Shown here one piece after another: positions 17,988 through 25,331 of a stretch of DNA of 64,000 nt. Under the pieces are notes generated by a model. It was not told the origin of the DNA and did no database searches. It saw only the letters and a list, made by a program, of their open reading frames with translations. The stretch's first letter is position 1, and every line of letters begins with the position of its first letter. Source of the stretch: Bog-756 sp963730685 (lineage in GTDB: Bacteria; Actinomycetota; Acidimicrobiia; Acidimicrobiales; RAAP-2); NCBI GenBank assembly GCA_963730685.1, contig CAVSSP010000001.1:1-64000 (forward strand), written 5' to 3'. The translations under genes were made by a program, and so were the position numbers.

Positions 17988-20405
17988 CTACGCCACCTCA
18001 TATAGCGCATCTTGAAGTTCGTGAACTGCCTGTTCGAACCCGGCCTTGGAGCCGAACTGTCGGATGAGTTCCACTGGTGTGCCGATGCTGTCGATCGGCG
18101 GAATCTGCAAAATGCGAGGGTCACCAAGGTCCACGACCCCTTCGTCTTGGTACTTTTGCAAAAGGGCATCGAGGACGGCGCGAGCCTGTGGACCGAACCT
18201 GGAGAACACGTCCCGCTTGCGAACGTTCTCGGCCCGCTCTCGCCGAGTTAGCGGGGGGCGACCGTAAGCGACGTAGCAGATGAGGTCGAATGCATCAAGT
18301 TCTGGGTTGACCTCGTCGGCGAGCGGTTCAAGCCGCAAGCCTTCTTCTTCAAGTTCGTCGATTATGGCTTGCTTCCTGTCTGACTCCTTCCAGCGCTTGA
18401 GGAAGGTGTCGAGCGATGCGAACTGGTTGGTGACTGCTCGCTTTGAGTAGTCCCGAAGACTTTCGGTGATGAGCTTCCCGTCAGCATCGAGGTAGTTCAC
18501 TCTCTCGGCGATAATAGTGACGAGCACGCCGTTGACGTAGATCTTCCGGCTGTCCGGCTCGTCTGGCGTGAGCGAAATGTCGTTGCCAGCATCGAGGACC
18601 ACCTCATCCTCACCGATTTCGATGACGACGTCATCTGGCGGAACGATGGGTTGATCATCCTCCGGCTCGTAAATCTGTACGGGCTCGCCATCGAAATCCG
18701 GATCGGCAAAGTGGTGGGTTGCACCTCGGAAGTCCATCAGGGTGAAGTAGTACTTGTGGGTGTCCTCATGAACACGAGTTCCCCGGCCGAGAATCTGTTT
18801 GAACTCGGTCATGGACCCAACTGGCCTGTCGAGCACAATGAGCCGGCACGTCTGTGCATCAACTCCAGTGGACAGCAGCCGGGAGGTTGTCACGAGGACG
18901 GGGAACTTTGCCTCAGGGTCGATGAAGTTGCCGAGTTGATCTTGTCCCTCTGGATCGTTACCAGTGATGCGCATCACGTACCGTCGGTTTTTGCCGACGA
19001 GGTCCTGGTTGTCATTGATGAGCGCCTGACGCATCCGAGCCGCGTGTTCCTGGTCGACGCAGAACAGGATCGTCTTCTGAAACCGGTCACCGCTCTCCTT
19101 GAGAAATTCCGTGACCCGCTTGGCCACCAGCTTTGTGCGGTCGTCGATCACCAGACTTCGGTCGAAGTCCTTCTGGTTGTAGATCCGATCCGGAACCTCC
19201 TCGCCTTCTTGATCCGTCTTTCCTCTGGTCGGGCGATATCCCTCCACGTCGACATCGATATGAACATTGATGACTTTGTAGGGGGCGAGAAAGCCATCCT
19301 GGATGCCTTGCTTGAGCGAATACGTGTATACCGGCGGTCCGAAGTAATGGATGTTGGAGACGTACTTCGTCTCTTTGGGCGTCGCCGTCAGGCCGATCTG
19401 AGTTGCTCGAGAGAAGTACTCAAGAATCTCCCGCCAGGCAGCATCTTCGTCGGCACTTCCACGATGACACTCATCGACCACTATGAGGTCAAAAAAGCCG
19501 GGCGAGAACTCCCGGAAGAGCTTCTGCCGTTCCTCTGGACCAGTGAGTGCCTGATACAGGCCAAGGTAGATCTCGTACGAGGAATCGACGCGCCGCTTCC
19601 TGTCGATCGCTGTAGCGATGGTCGCTGTGGATCCGCCCTCCGCCTCGATGGTCTTTGATCCGGTGCTCAGCTTCGCCATCGCTCCCTTGAATGGACGGAA
19701 GTCGTTGACCATGGTTTGGTCTATGAGGACGTTGCGGTCTGCGAGGTAGAGGACCCGCTTCTTGCGTCCACCCCTCCAGAGCCGCCAGATGATCTGGAAT
19801 GCTGTGTAGGTCTTGCCCGTGCCTGTTGCCATGACGAGGAGCACCCGGTTTTGACCTTTCGCGATGGCCTCCGTCGCAGCGTTGATGGCGTTGCGCTGGT
19901 AGTACCGGGGCTCCCGACCGCTACCGTCGTCGAAGTAATCCTGAAGGACGGCTTCTTCGACATCTCTGGTCAAACCCTTCCATTGCCTGTAGCTATCCCA
20001 CAGTTGTGTAGGGCTTGGGAAGTCATTGAGCCCCAGATTCGATTCCATTTGTTGGCTCGCGCCCGTCCGGTCGTGGAAGACGAAGCCATCACCGTTTGAA
20101 GAGAACACAAACGGAATGTTGAGGATGTCGGCGTACCCCAGGGCTTGCTGCATCCCGTCGCCGACGGAGTGATTGTTGTCCTTTGCCTCAATGATCGCGA
20201 TAGGGATATTGGGCTTGTAATACAGGACGTAGTCCGCAAACTTGGACTTGCCCCGGGTGACCATCTTTCCTCGGACGTGAATCTGTCCCTTGGTGAAGTG
20301 AACTTCTCTTGCAATTTGCGTCTCTTCGTTCCAGCCGGAGGCAAGGACTGCAGGGGTGATGAACTTTGCACAGATGTCAGCCTCGCTGAGGCTCTTCTTA
20401 TTCAC
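17988..20405 (-). CDS. hsdR: Type I restriction endonuclease subunit
   Basis: The 805-residue HsdR has an N-terminal PD-(D/E)xK nuclease (FADYVLYYKPNIPIAIIEAK, about residues 55-75), then a superfamily 2 motor with Walker A (VLLVMATGTGKTYTAF), the DECH box (DLIVVDECHRGSADED), LTATP and the later motif GRGTR. The C-terminus matches the EcoEI-type HsdR tail. It translocates and cleaves unmethylated DNA. I chose the GTG at 20405 (VNKKSLSEADICAKF). The frame is open upstream to 20558, but that stretch (Trp-, Ser- and Arg-rich) does not look coding. It is the first gene of hsdR-hsdM-hsdS, so a promoter should lie in 20406-20620. Confidence 0.92.
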   Translation of the reverse strand: MNKKSLSEADICAKFITPAVLASGWNEETQIAREVHFTKGQIHVRGKMVTRGKSKFADYVLYYKPNIPIAIIEAKDNNHSVGDGMQQALGYADILNIPFVFSSNGDGFVFHDRTGASQQMESNLGLNDFPSPTQLWDSYRQWKGLTRDVEEAVLQDYFDDGSGREPRYYQRNAINAATEAIAKGQNRVLLVMATGTGKTYTAFQIIWRLWRGGRKKRVLYLADRNVLIDQTMVNDFRPFKGAMAKLSTGSKTIEAEGGSTATIATAIDRKRRVDSSYEIYLGLYQALTGPEERQKLFREFSPGFFDLIVVDECHRGSADEDAAWREILEYFSRATQIGLTATPKETKYVSNIHYFGPPVYTYSLKQGIQDGFLAPYKVINVHIDVDVEGYRPTRGKTDQEGEEVPDRIYNQKDFDRSLVIDDRTKLVAKRVTEFLKESGDRFQKTILFCVDQEHAARMRQALINDNQDLVGKNRRYVMRITGNDPEGQDQLGNFIDPEAKFPVLVTTSRLLSTGVDAQTCRLIVLDRPVGSMTEFKQILGRGTRVHEDTHKYYFTLMDFRGATHHFADPDFDGEPVQIYEPEDDQPIVPPDDVVIEIGEDEVVLDAGNDISLTPDEPDSRKIYVNGVLVTIIAERVNYLDADGKLITESLRDYSKRAVTNQFASLDTFLKRWKESDRKQAIIDELEEEGLRLEPLADEVNPELDAFDLICYVAYGRPPLTRRERAENVRKRDVFSRFGPQARAVLDALLQKYQDEGVVDLGDPRILQIPPIDSIGTPVELIRQFGSKAGFEQAVHELQDALYEVA

Positions 20406-20620
20406 GACGGCACCTTGCCGCACCCAGAGGACTGACGCACCAGCTGACCGATCGGTTGCGCACCAGGACGTCGTTGCTAGGGGAGCTCCGAGCGGGCGGG
20501 AGTTGCGAGGCGAGCCGTTGAGCCATGCCCGTATGGTAGGACACGGTTTCTGCACCAATTGCCCCTTGTCCAGGTCAGGGCGTGGAAAACGGCCTGTTCC
20601 TCACCCCGGGGGAGGGTGAT

Positions 20621-20710
20621 ATGCGGCAACCTACCCACGCTGTCACGACCGCGGCAGAGGCTCAGATCAAAGATGATGACAAGGCTGTAGATCCTGGCTG
20701 TATGGCGTGA
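20621..20710 (+). CDS. Possible 29-residue small protein
   Basis: An ATG at 20621 follows a strong ribosome site (GGGGGAGGGTGAT) and opens a short frame (MRQPTHAVTTAAEAQIKDDD, ending PGCMA). It lies between the divergent hsdR gene and the conjugative module. No family is recognised and codon bias cannot be judged at this length. It might be a leader peptide or an artefact. Confidence 0.22.
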   Translation: MRQPTHAVTTAAEAQIKDDDKAVDPGCMA

Positions 20711-20771
20711 CGCCCCCGGCAGGAGGCCACATCGGGCCGGTACACAGACGGGTGGCTGGGTCGACGTCGGA

Positions 20772-21041
20772 CGGACGACATCGAGTCGCCCGGCCGCCGC
20801 TCTGGCGCATTCGGGGGTCTGCTGGGGCTTCTCATCGTGTCGCCACCCCTTCCGGCGTCAATGGCACGTTGCGAGGCGCCGGCACGGCTGGTGACCCTCC
20901 GGGCCGGCTCGTTCCTCGCCTCACCATCCGGCCTTCGCTTCTCACTCTCGCTGCGCTCGACCATGACCCCGGTGGGGTCCCCGGCGACCTCCTCCTCGGT
21001 ACCCAGCGGCAACCGCCGCTCAACCGAAGGAGGCCGACATG
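20772..21041 (+). repeat. Leader repeat, copy 1 (before the ArdC-like gene)
   Basis: About 270 bp that end at the ATG of the ArdC-like gene are repeated almost throughout at 21942-22215, ending at the ATG of the next gene. Both begin CGGACGACATCGAGTCG and share CGCCACCCCTTCCGG, CTCGCCTCACCATCCGGCCT, GGGGTCCCCGGCGACCTCCT and CAGCGGCAACCGCCGCTCAA before AGGAGGCCGACATG. The last shared block can fold as GCGG-CAA-CCGC just before the ribosome site. No coding frame is conserved across the copies, so this looks like a duplicated 5' regulatory leader. Confidence 0.7.
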
Positions 21042-21905
21042 GCTACTGCAACTACTCGACGTTCGCCGAAACTCACACTGGAGATGGCGCACGAGCAACT
21101 CGTTGCCGGTGTCGAGGCGATCACGACCTCGGACCAGTGGCTCGCCTACCTGGCCGTGGCGGCCAAGTTCACCCGCTACAGCGCCAACAACACGTTCCTG
21201 ATCATGATGCAGCGGCCGGACGCCACCCGGGTGGCCGGGTTCCACACCTGGAAGTCCCTGGGCCGGAGCGTGAAGAAAGGTTCGAAGGGCATCGCCATCC
21301 TCTGCCCGTGCGTGCGACGGACGACGGTCGAGGACACGGACAGCGGTGAGACGTCCACCCACTCCCGGGTGGCCGGGTTCCGGGTCGGCTACGTGTTCGA
21401 TGTGGCCGACACCGAGGGTGAGGATCTGCCCGACAACGGCCTCAACGTCGTCCACCCGGTGGGTGTTGCGCCTGAGGGCATGTGGGACACCCTGGTCCAG
21501 CGGGTCGATGAGGCCGGTTACACCGTCCGGTTCGGCCCGGAATACGACGAGTCACTGGGTTCCGCCTGGGGCTGCACGAACTTCGGGGACATGACGTGAC
21601 CATCAAGAGCACGGCTGATCCAGCCGGTGCCTGCAAGACGCTCTGCTCACGAAGCTGCCCACGCCCTGATCCACGGCAACCGGCTCTACGAGCACCGGGG
21701 CACGGTCGAGGTGGAGGCCGAGTCCGTCGCCTACATCGTCTCTGCCGCCTGGGGGCTCGACACCTCCAGCTACTCCACCGGCTACCTCACCGCCTGGAGC
21801 GGGGGCGACGTCGCTGCTGTCACCGCCACGGCCACCAAGGTGCTGGCCTGTGCCCGGATCATTCTCGAGGCCGACGGGGCGGGGGAGGAGGTGGTCCCGG
21901 CATGA
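21039..21905 (+). pseudogene. ArdC-type antirestriction protein, two frameshifts
   Basis: The N-terminal part (21039-21593) is an ArdC-like ssDNA-binding domain (YLAVAAKFTRYSANNTFLIM, RVAGFHTWKSLGRSVKKGSK), and the last part (from 21648) is a zincin-like domain with the metal site HEAAHALIH and the usual EVEAESVAYIVSAAWGLDTS. Between them the frame changes twice: frame 3 stops at TGA 21597, frame 2 carries VTIKSTADPAGACKTLC (21596-21644), and frame 3 resumes at the His of HEAAH. The two shifts cancel, so two one-base errors would restore a full protein of about 288 residues. ArdC proteins protect incoming conjugative DNA from restriction, and this one lies next to a type I system. The ribosome site is GAAGGAGG. 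Confidence 0.75.
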
Positions 21906-21941
21906 CCGGGCCCAGCGGCTCCGCCGCACAGGCCCACCGTC

Positions 21942-22215
21942 CGGACGACATCGAGTCGTCCCTCCGGTGCTCTGGCGTGGCCTGAGGGGTCTGCTGGGTT
22001 TTCTCAGTCTGTCGCCACCCCTTCCGGGGTCAAGGGTCACTGCGGGACGCCGGCACGGAAGGTGACCCGTTGGGCCGGCTCGTCCCTCGCCTCACCATCC
22101 GGCCTTCGTGTCCTCGTTCGCCCTCCGGGCGCCCCCTGACCCCGGCGGGGTCCCCGGCGACCTCCTCTTCGGTACCCAGCGGCAACCGCCGCTCAACGAA
22201 AAGGAGGCCGACATG
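21942..22215 (+). repeat. Leader repeat, copy 2 (before the small acidic gene)
   Basis: This is the second copy of the leader described at 20772. It differs by scattered substitutions and about 4 nt of indels and ends at the ATG at 22213. The shared GCGGCAACCGC hairpin and the AGGAGGCCGACATG context are intact. The same leader in front of two unrelated reading frames points to shared control. Confidence 0.7.
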
Positions 22216-22374
22216 GCCGATTCACTCATCTCTGACGACTGCCCGTTCGACGAGCCGTGCGACGTGACCGGACTCGACGCCACGGACTGGGACGCCGTGC
22301 TCCTCGATCAGGTCGGCGAGTACGACGCCTTCGGTCCCTTCTCCGATCGGGATGCCTACCCCGGGCCGGAGTGA
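22213..22374 (+). CDS. Small acidic protein of the conjugative module
   Basis: A 53-residue frame starts at ATG 22213 behind a near-consensus AAAAGGAGG and ends PFSDRDAYPGPE. It is rich in Asp (DDCPFDEPCDVTGLDATDWD) with a very low predicted pI. No family is recognised. The conserved leader, the ideal ribosome site and its place between ArdC-like and SSB genes argue that it is expressed. Acidic DNA-mimic antirestriction proteins are one speculative possibility, but nothing in the sequence proves this. Confidence 0.55.
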   Translation: MADSLISDDCPFDEPCDVTGLDATDWDAVLLDQVGEYDAFGPFSDRDAYPGPE

Positions 22375-22601
22375 TCGGCGGGGCGGTTCACCGTGCTGTG
22401 GTCCGATCGCCCGGTGGCTGCAGCACGGCCCATCAGATCGCCGCGCCTTCCGTGTCGGCTTCTCGGTAGGTCAGTTGCGATCGGGATGGCACCTGATTCC
22501 CTGGGACCGACCTCAGCGGACCCGAGCCGGGCTGTACGGAGTCGAGCCGGCCCATTTGGAGCAGCACACCGCCGCCGTGCGGCGCTCGGTGTGGGAAAAG
22601 C

Positions 22602-22647
22602 AACGTCACCCTCGGACTTGGCAACGTCACCCTCCAACGTCACCCTC
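22602..22647 (+). repeat. Three copies of the 12-bp motif AACGTCACCCTC
   Basis: Direct copies lie at 22602-22613, 22623-22634 and 22636-22647. The same motif or its complement recurs at 24370-24395 (as an inverted pair), 25252-25275 (tandem pair) and 27663-27674. The clustering in one mobile module suggests binding sites for a module-encoded protein such as the ParB-like protein. Confidence 0.6.
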
Positions 22648-22707
22648 CCTGCTCAGCGGGGTTGTCAGTCGCACACCGGCCCCCTGGCCGTCAAGGTCGA
22701 CGTTCCG

Positions 22708-22810
22708 AGGCGCCGGCACGGATGGCGGCCCTTCGGGCACGGCTCGTTCCTCGCCTCACCATCCGGCCTCCGCTTCTCACTCTCGCTCCGCTCGCTCCCC
22801 TGACCGCCGG
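22708..22810 (+). repeat. Leader repeat, copy 3 (partial)
   Basis: This stretch shares GAGGCGCCGGCACGG, CTCGTTCCTCGCCTCACC, ATCCGGCCTCCGCTTCTCAC and CTCGCTCCGCTCG with copy 1 but diverges after about 22810. There the other copies continue with GGGGTCCCCGGCGACC and this one instead has its own large hairpin before the gene. Confidence 0.6.
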
Positions 22811-22836
22811 GGCCGGCGTGGGCAATCGGCATTCAC

Positions 22837-22888
22837 CGATTGATGTCGGGCCAAGCGGGGCGAAAAGCGCCCCACCCGGCATCAATCG
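22837..22888 (+). promoter_or_regulatory. Two-part stem-loop in the ssb 5' region
   Basis: The outer arms CGATTGATGTCGGG (22837-22850) and CCCGGCATCAATCG (22875-22888) pair completely with one G-U. Inside them GGGGCG pairs with CGCCCC around AAAA. The structure ends two bases before AAGGAG, the ribosome site of ssb, so it could control translation, or act at DNA level as a dyad operator. Confidence 0.6.
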
Positions 22889-22903
22889 AAAAGGAGAAAC
22901 ACC

Positions 22904-23311
22904 ATGGCAACCATCACCGCAGTCACCGTGGCCGGCAACCTGACCAGGGATCCGGAGATCCGCTACACCCGGGAGGGCCAGGCCACCACGTCCCTGTCCG
23001 TCGCCGTCAACCGCCGGTGGCAGAACCAGCAGACCAAGGAGTGGGAGGAGTCGGTGTCGTTCCTCGACGTCGTCTGCTGGCGGGACCTGGCCGAGAACGT
23101 CGCCCTCAGCCTGACCAAGGGCTCTCGGGTGCTCGTCTCCGGCCGCCTGGAGCAGCGGAGCTGGGAGACCGATGGCGGGGAGCGCCGGTCCAAGGTCGAG
23201 ATCGTGGCCGACGACATCGCCGCCTCCCTCCGGTTCGCCACCACCGACGTGCACCGGGTCCACCGCCCCGTGGCCGACGACGACCAGAACGCCGAGGCCA
23301 CCCCGGTCTGA
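22904..23311 (+). CDS. ssb: Single-stranded DNA-binding protein
   Basis: The 135-residue protein has a complete OB fold of bacterial SSB type: MATITAVTVAGNLTRDPEIR, then a conserved FLDVVCWRDLAENVALSLTK and GSRVLVSGRLEQRSW. It should coat ssDNA during transfer or replication of the element. The C-terminus is short and ends DDDQNAEATPV. It lacks the DDDIPF-type tip that chromosomal SSB uses to recruit partners, as often happens in plasmid or phage SSBs. AAAAGGAG lies 9 nt before the ATG. Confidence 0.93.
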   Translation: MATITAVTVAGNLTRDPEIRYTREGQATTSLSVAVNRRWQNQQTKEWEESVSFLDVVCWRDLAENVALSLTKGSRVLVSGRLEQRSWETDGGERRSKVEIVADDIAASLRFATTDVHRVHRPVADDDQNAEATPV

Positions 23312-23456
23312 GCGCCTGGCTGATCGTGCGGGCGGGGCCGGTGATCCGGTCCCGCCCGCTGGTCACGCGGTCCGAGCAGGCCCCCCGGAAGTGACTCCTC
23401 CCGGTGGGCCGACCCGGAGCACGAGGCCCCGGAACAACCCAAGGAGAAGCAATCCC

Positions 23457-24914
23457 ATGACCGGCACCATCCATCAGCACCCGTCCGTCTACAGCCCCGA
23501 TGAGGCCCCACAGCCCCCAGGCCCCGAAGGCTGGGAACTGCGCCACGTCGACCCGGCCACCGTCCTCGACAATCCGGACAACGCCCGCCGTCCCGAGCGG
23601 GACCGGGAGGGACTCGCCGCCTCCATCGCCGCCCTGGGCATCCTCACCCCGCCCCTGGTGCGGACCACCGAGGCCGGGGAGCTGGTCCTGATCGCCGGGG
23701 AGCGCCGGAAGTACTCGGCCATCGCCGCAGGACTTGCCACCATTCCCGTCTACGTCCGCAACGACCTGTCGCCTGTCCACCAGGTGGCCGGGATGCTGGT
23801 CGAGAACATCGGGCGGGACGACCTCACCCCGGTGGAGGAGGCCGTGGCCATCCAGCAGCTGGCCGGATTCGACGGCGTGACCCAGAAGGACATCACGGCC
23901 ATGACCGGCATCAAGGCCGGAAAGGTGCGCCAGGCCCTGATCGTGGCCCGCAGCGAGGTCGCAACCGAAGTGGCAGGACGCTACGACCTGACCCTGGACC
24001 AGGCCGCCGTGGTGGCCGAGTTCGGAGACGACCCCGAGGCCGTCAAGCTGCTCACCGCCGCTGCCGTCAAGCAGCCCGAGCAGTGGCCCCACGTGGTGTC
24101 CCGCCTCCGCCAGGAGCGCCAGGACCGCCAGCGCTACCAGGCCGCAGTGGCCGAGGTCACAGCGACAGGGTGCCCGGTGATCGAGCTCGAGGCCGGCTAC
24201 TGGCTCCCCGAGGGCGCCCGTTGGCTGGACGAGCTTCCCCCGGTCAAGGACAAGCCGGTCACCGAGGCCAAGCACCGGGGCTGTCCCGGCCACGCCGCCG
24301 CCGTCACCGAGTCCGACGACGACAGCTACGAGGTCGCCTACCTCTGCCTCGATCCGGTGGCCCACGGCCACGTCACCCTCGATCAGGGTGACGTTGAAAC
24401 CCCAGGTCAGGCGAGTTCGGCCCAAACCGAGGGTGGATGGACCGAGGAGCAGAAAGCCGAGCGCCGCCAGGTGGTGGCGAACAACAAAGCGTGGGATTCG
24501 GCCGAGCTGGTGCGCCGTTCCTTCGTGGCCGACCTGCTCCACCGCCGTTCGACCCCCAAGGGCACCCTGCGATTCGTCACCGAGATGCTCCTCCTGGACC
24601 CGTCCGTGGCCACCGCAGGGGACGACAGGGACCTCGACCGGGTCCTGGGCCACGACGAGCCGACACCGGGGGACTGGTGGTCACGACCGGCCGCCACGGC
24701 CCTCCTGGAGCAGGCCACGCCGGACTCCCGGCTCCCCATGCTCCTCCTGGCCCAGGTGGCAGCGGGCATCGAGGCCACCACCGGCCGTTCGGCGTGGCGG
24801 ACACCCAGCGACCGACTGGCCCGGTACCTGGGCTTCCTGGAGTCCGTCGGCTACGGCGTCTCCGAGGTGGAGCGCCTGGTCTTCCCCGAGGAGGTGGCTG
24901 CACCTACTGCCTGA
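23457..24914 (+). CDS. ParB/Srx-domain DNA-binding protein
   Basis: The 485-residue protein has an N-terminal ParB/sulfiredoxin-like domain (LAASIAALGILTPPLVRTTE, then the signature LIAGERRKYSAIAAG) followed by a helix-turn-helix region (VTQKDITAMTGIKAGKVRQA). The 300-residue C-terminal part is unassigned; it has a Cys-containing segment (HRGCPGH...CLD) and a helical tail. No ParA lies next to it, so it may act in partition or as a regulator of the mobile module rather than in a classical ParAB pair. AAGGAG precedes ATG 23457. Its own coding sequence contains an inverted pair of the 12-bp module motif at 24370-24395. Confidence 0.82.
   Translation: MTGTIHQHPSVYSPDEAPQPPGPEGWELRHVDPATVLDNPDNARRPERDREGLAASIAALGILTPPLVRTTEAGELVLIAGERRKYSAIAAGLATIPVYVRNDLSPVHQVAGMLVENIGRDDLTPVEEAVAIQQLAGFDGVTQKDITAMTGIKAGKVRQALIVARSEVATEVAGRYDLTLDQAAVVAEFGDDPEAVKLLTAAAVKQPEQWPHVVSRLRQERQDRQRYQAAVAEVTATGCPVIELEAGYWLPEGARWLDELPPVKDKPVTEAKHRGCPGHAAAVTESDDDSYEVAYLCLDPVAHGHVTLDQGDVETPGQASSAQTEGGWTEEQKAERRQVVANNKAWDSAELVRRSFVADLLHRRSTPKGTLRFVTEMLLLDPSVATAGDDRDLDRVLGHDEPTPGDWWSRPAATALLEQATPDSRLPMLLLAQVAAGIEATTGRSAWRTPSDRLARYLGFLESVGYGVSEVERLVFPEEVAAPTA
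24370..24395 (+). repeat. Perfect inverted pair of the module motif inside parB-like gene
   Basis: ACGTCACCCT (24370-24379) and AGGGTGACGT (24385-24394) are exact inverse complements separated by CGATC. It is the only place where the module motif forms a palindrome, and it lies in coding sequence. Confidence 0.6.
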
Positions 24915-25331
24915 GCCTCTCCACAACCGAACCTGATCAGCGAGCCCCGGCATCGAGCCGGGGCTTCGCTGTGTCCCCACTCGGACCGGAGAGGCTCTGT
25001 ACGGGGCTCACGTCCGCTCCTGCGGCTCCTCACGATGGTTCCGGGAGCTCACATCGTTCCGGGGATCGAGAGAGGCGCCCAGGCGGGCATCGAGCCCGCC
25101 ACGGGCGCCTGGGTGACTCAGCGAATCGGCTCCGCCGCAAGCGGTACGGATCATGTCCACACCTGTGCACTCGAATGAGTCCGACCGCCCTTCGGGCGGA
25201 CAACGCGATCGTTCCGTGGGACATTCCTCCTGGTAGAGAGCCGATTCTTCTGAGGGTGACGTTCAGGGTGACGTCGATTCGGACAATACGGCCATGGACC
25301 GTTCTCCAACCGCTCCTGACCGGATGGCTCG
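24915..25331 (+). other. Hairpin-rich intergenic region before the relaxase, candidate oriT
   Basis: No gene is apparent. The region has a hairpin at 24939-24970 and a large one at 25073-25110 (AGGCGCCC and GGCGGGC arms around ATCGA). A third lies at 25185-25199 (CCGCCC TTC GGGCGG). Two tandem copies of the module motif follow (GAGGGTGACGTT 25252-25263, CAGGGTGACGTC 25264-25275), about 57 bp before the relaxase ATG. Transfer origins often lie next to the relaxase gene and carry such inverted repeats, so an oriT is plausible but unproven. Confidence 0.45.
24939..24970 (+). terminator. Hairpin after the ParB-like gene
   Basis: AGCGAGCCCCGGC and GCCGGGGCTTCGCT pair around an ATCGA loop 25 bp after the ParB-like stop codon. 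It has no T-run, so it may be a weak or factor-assisted terminator, or part of the oriT structure. Confidence 0.45.

Larger units (their letters stand above)
22375..22903 (+). other. Non-coding leader region before ssb
   Basis: No gene is convincing in these 530 bases. The region holds three copies of AACGTCACCCTC (22602-22613, 22623-22634, 22636-22647), a partial third copy of the module leader (about 22708-22810) and a strong stem-loop next to the ssb ribosome site (22837-22888). Confidence 0.6.

Noticed and set aside
18651..19658. A 335-codon plus-strand frame inside hsdR
   Set aside because: hsdR on the minus strand has all nuclease and helicase motifs across this stretch, so the frame is a shadow.
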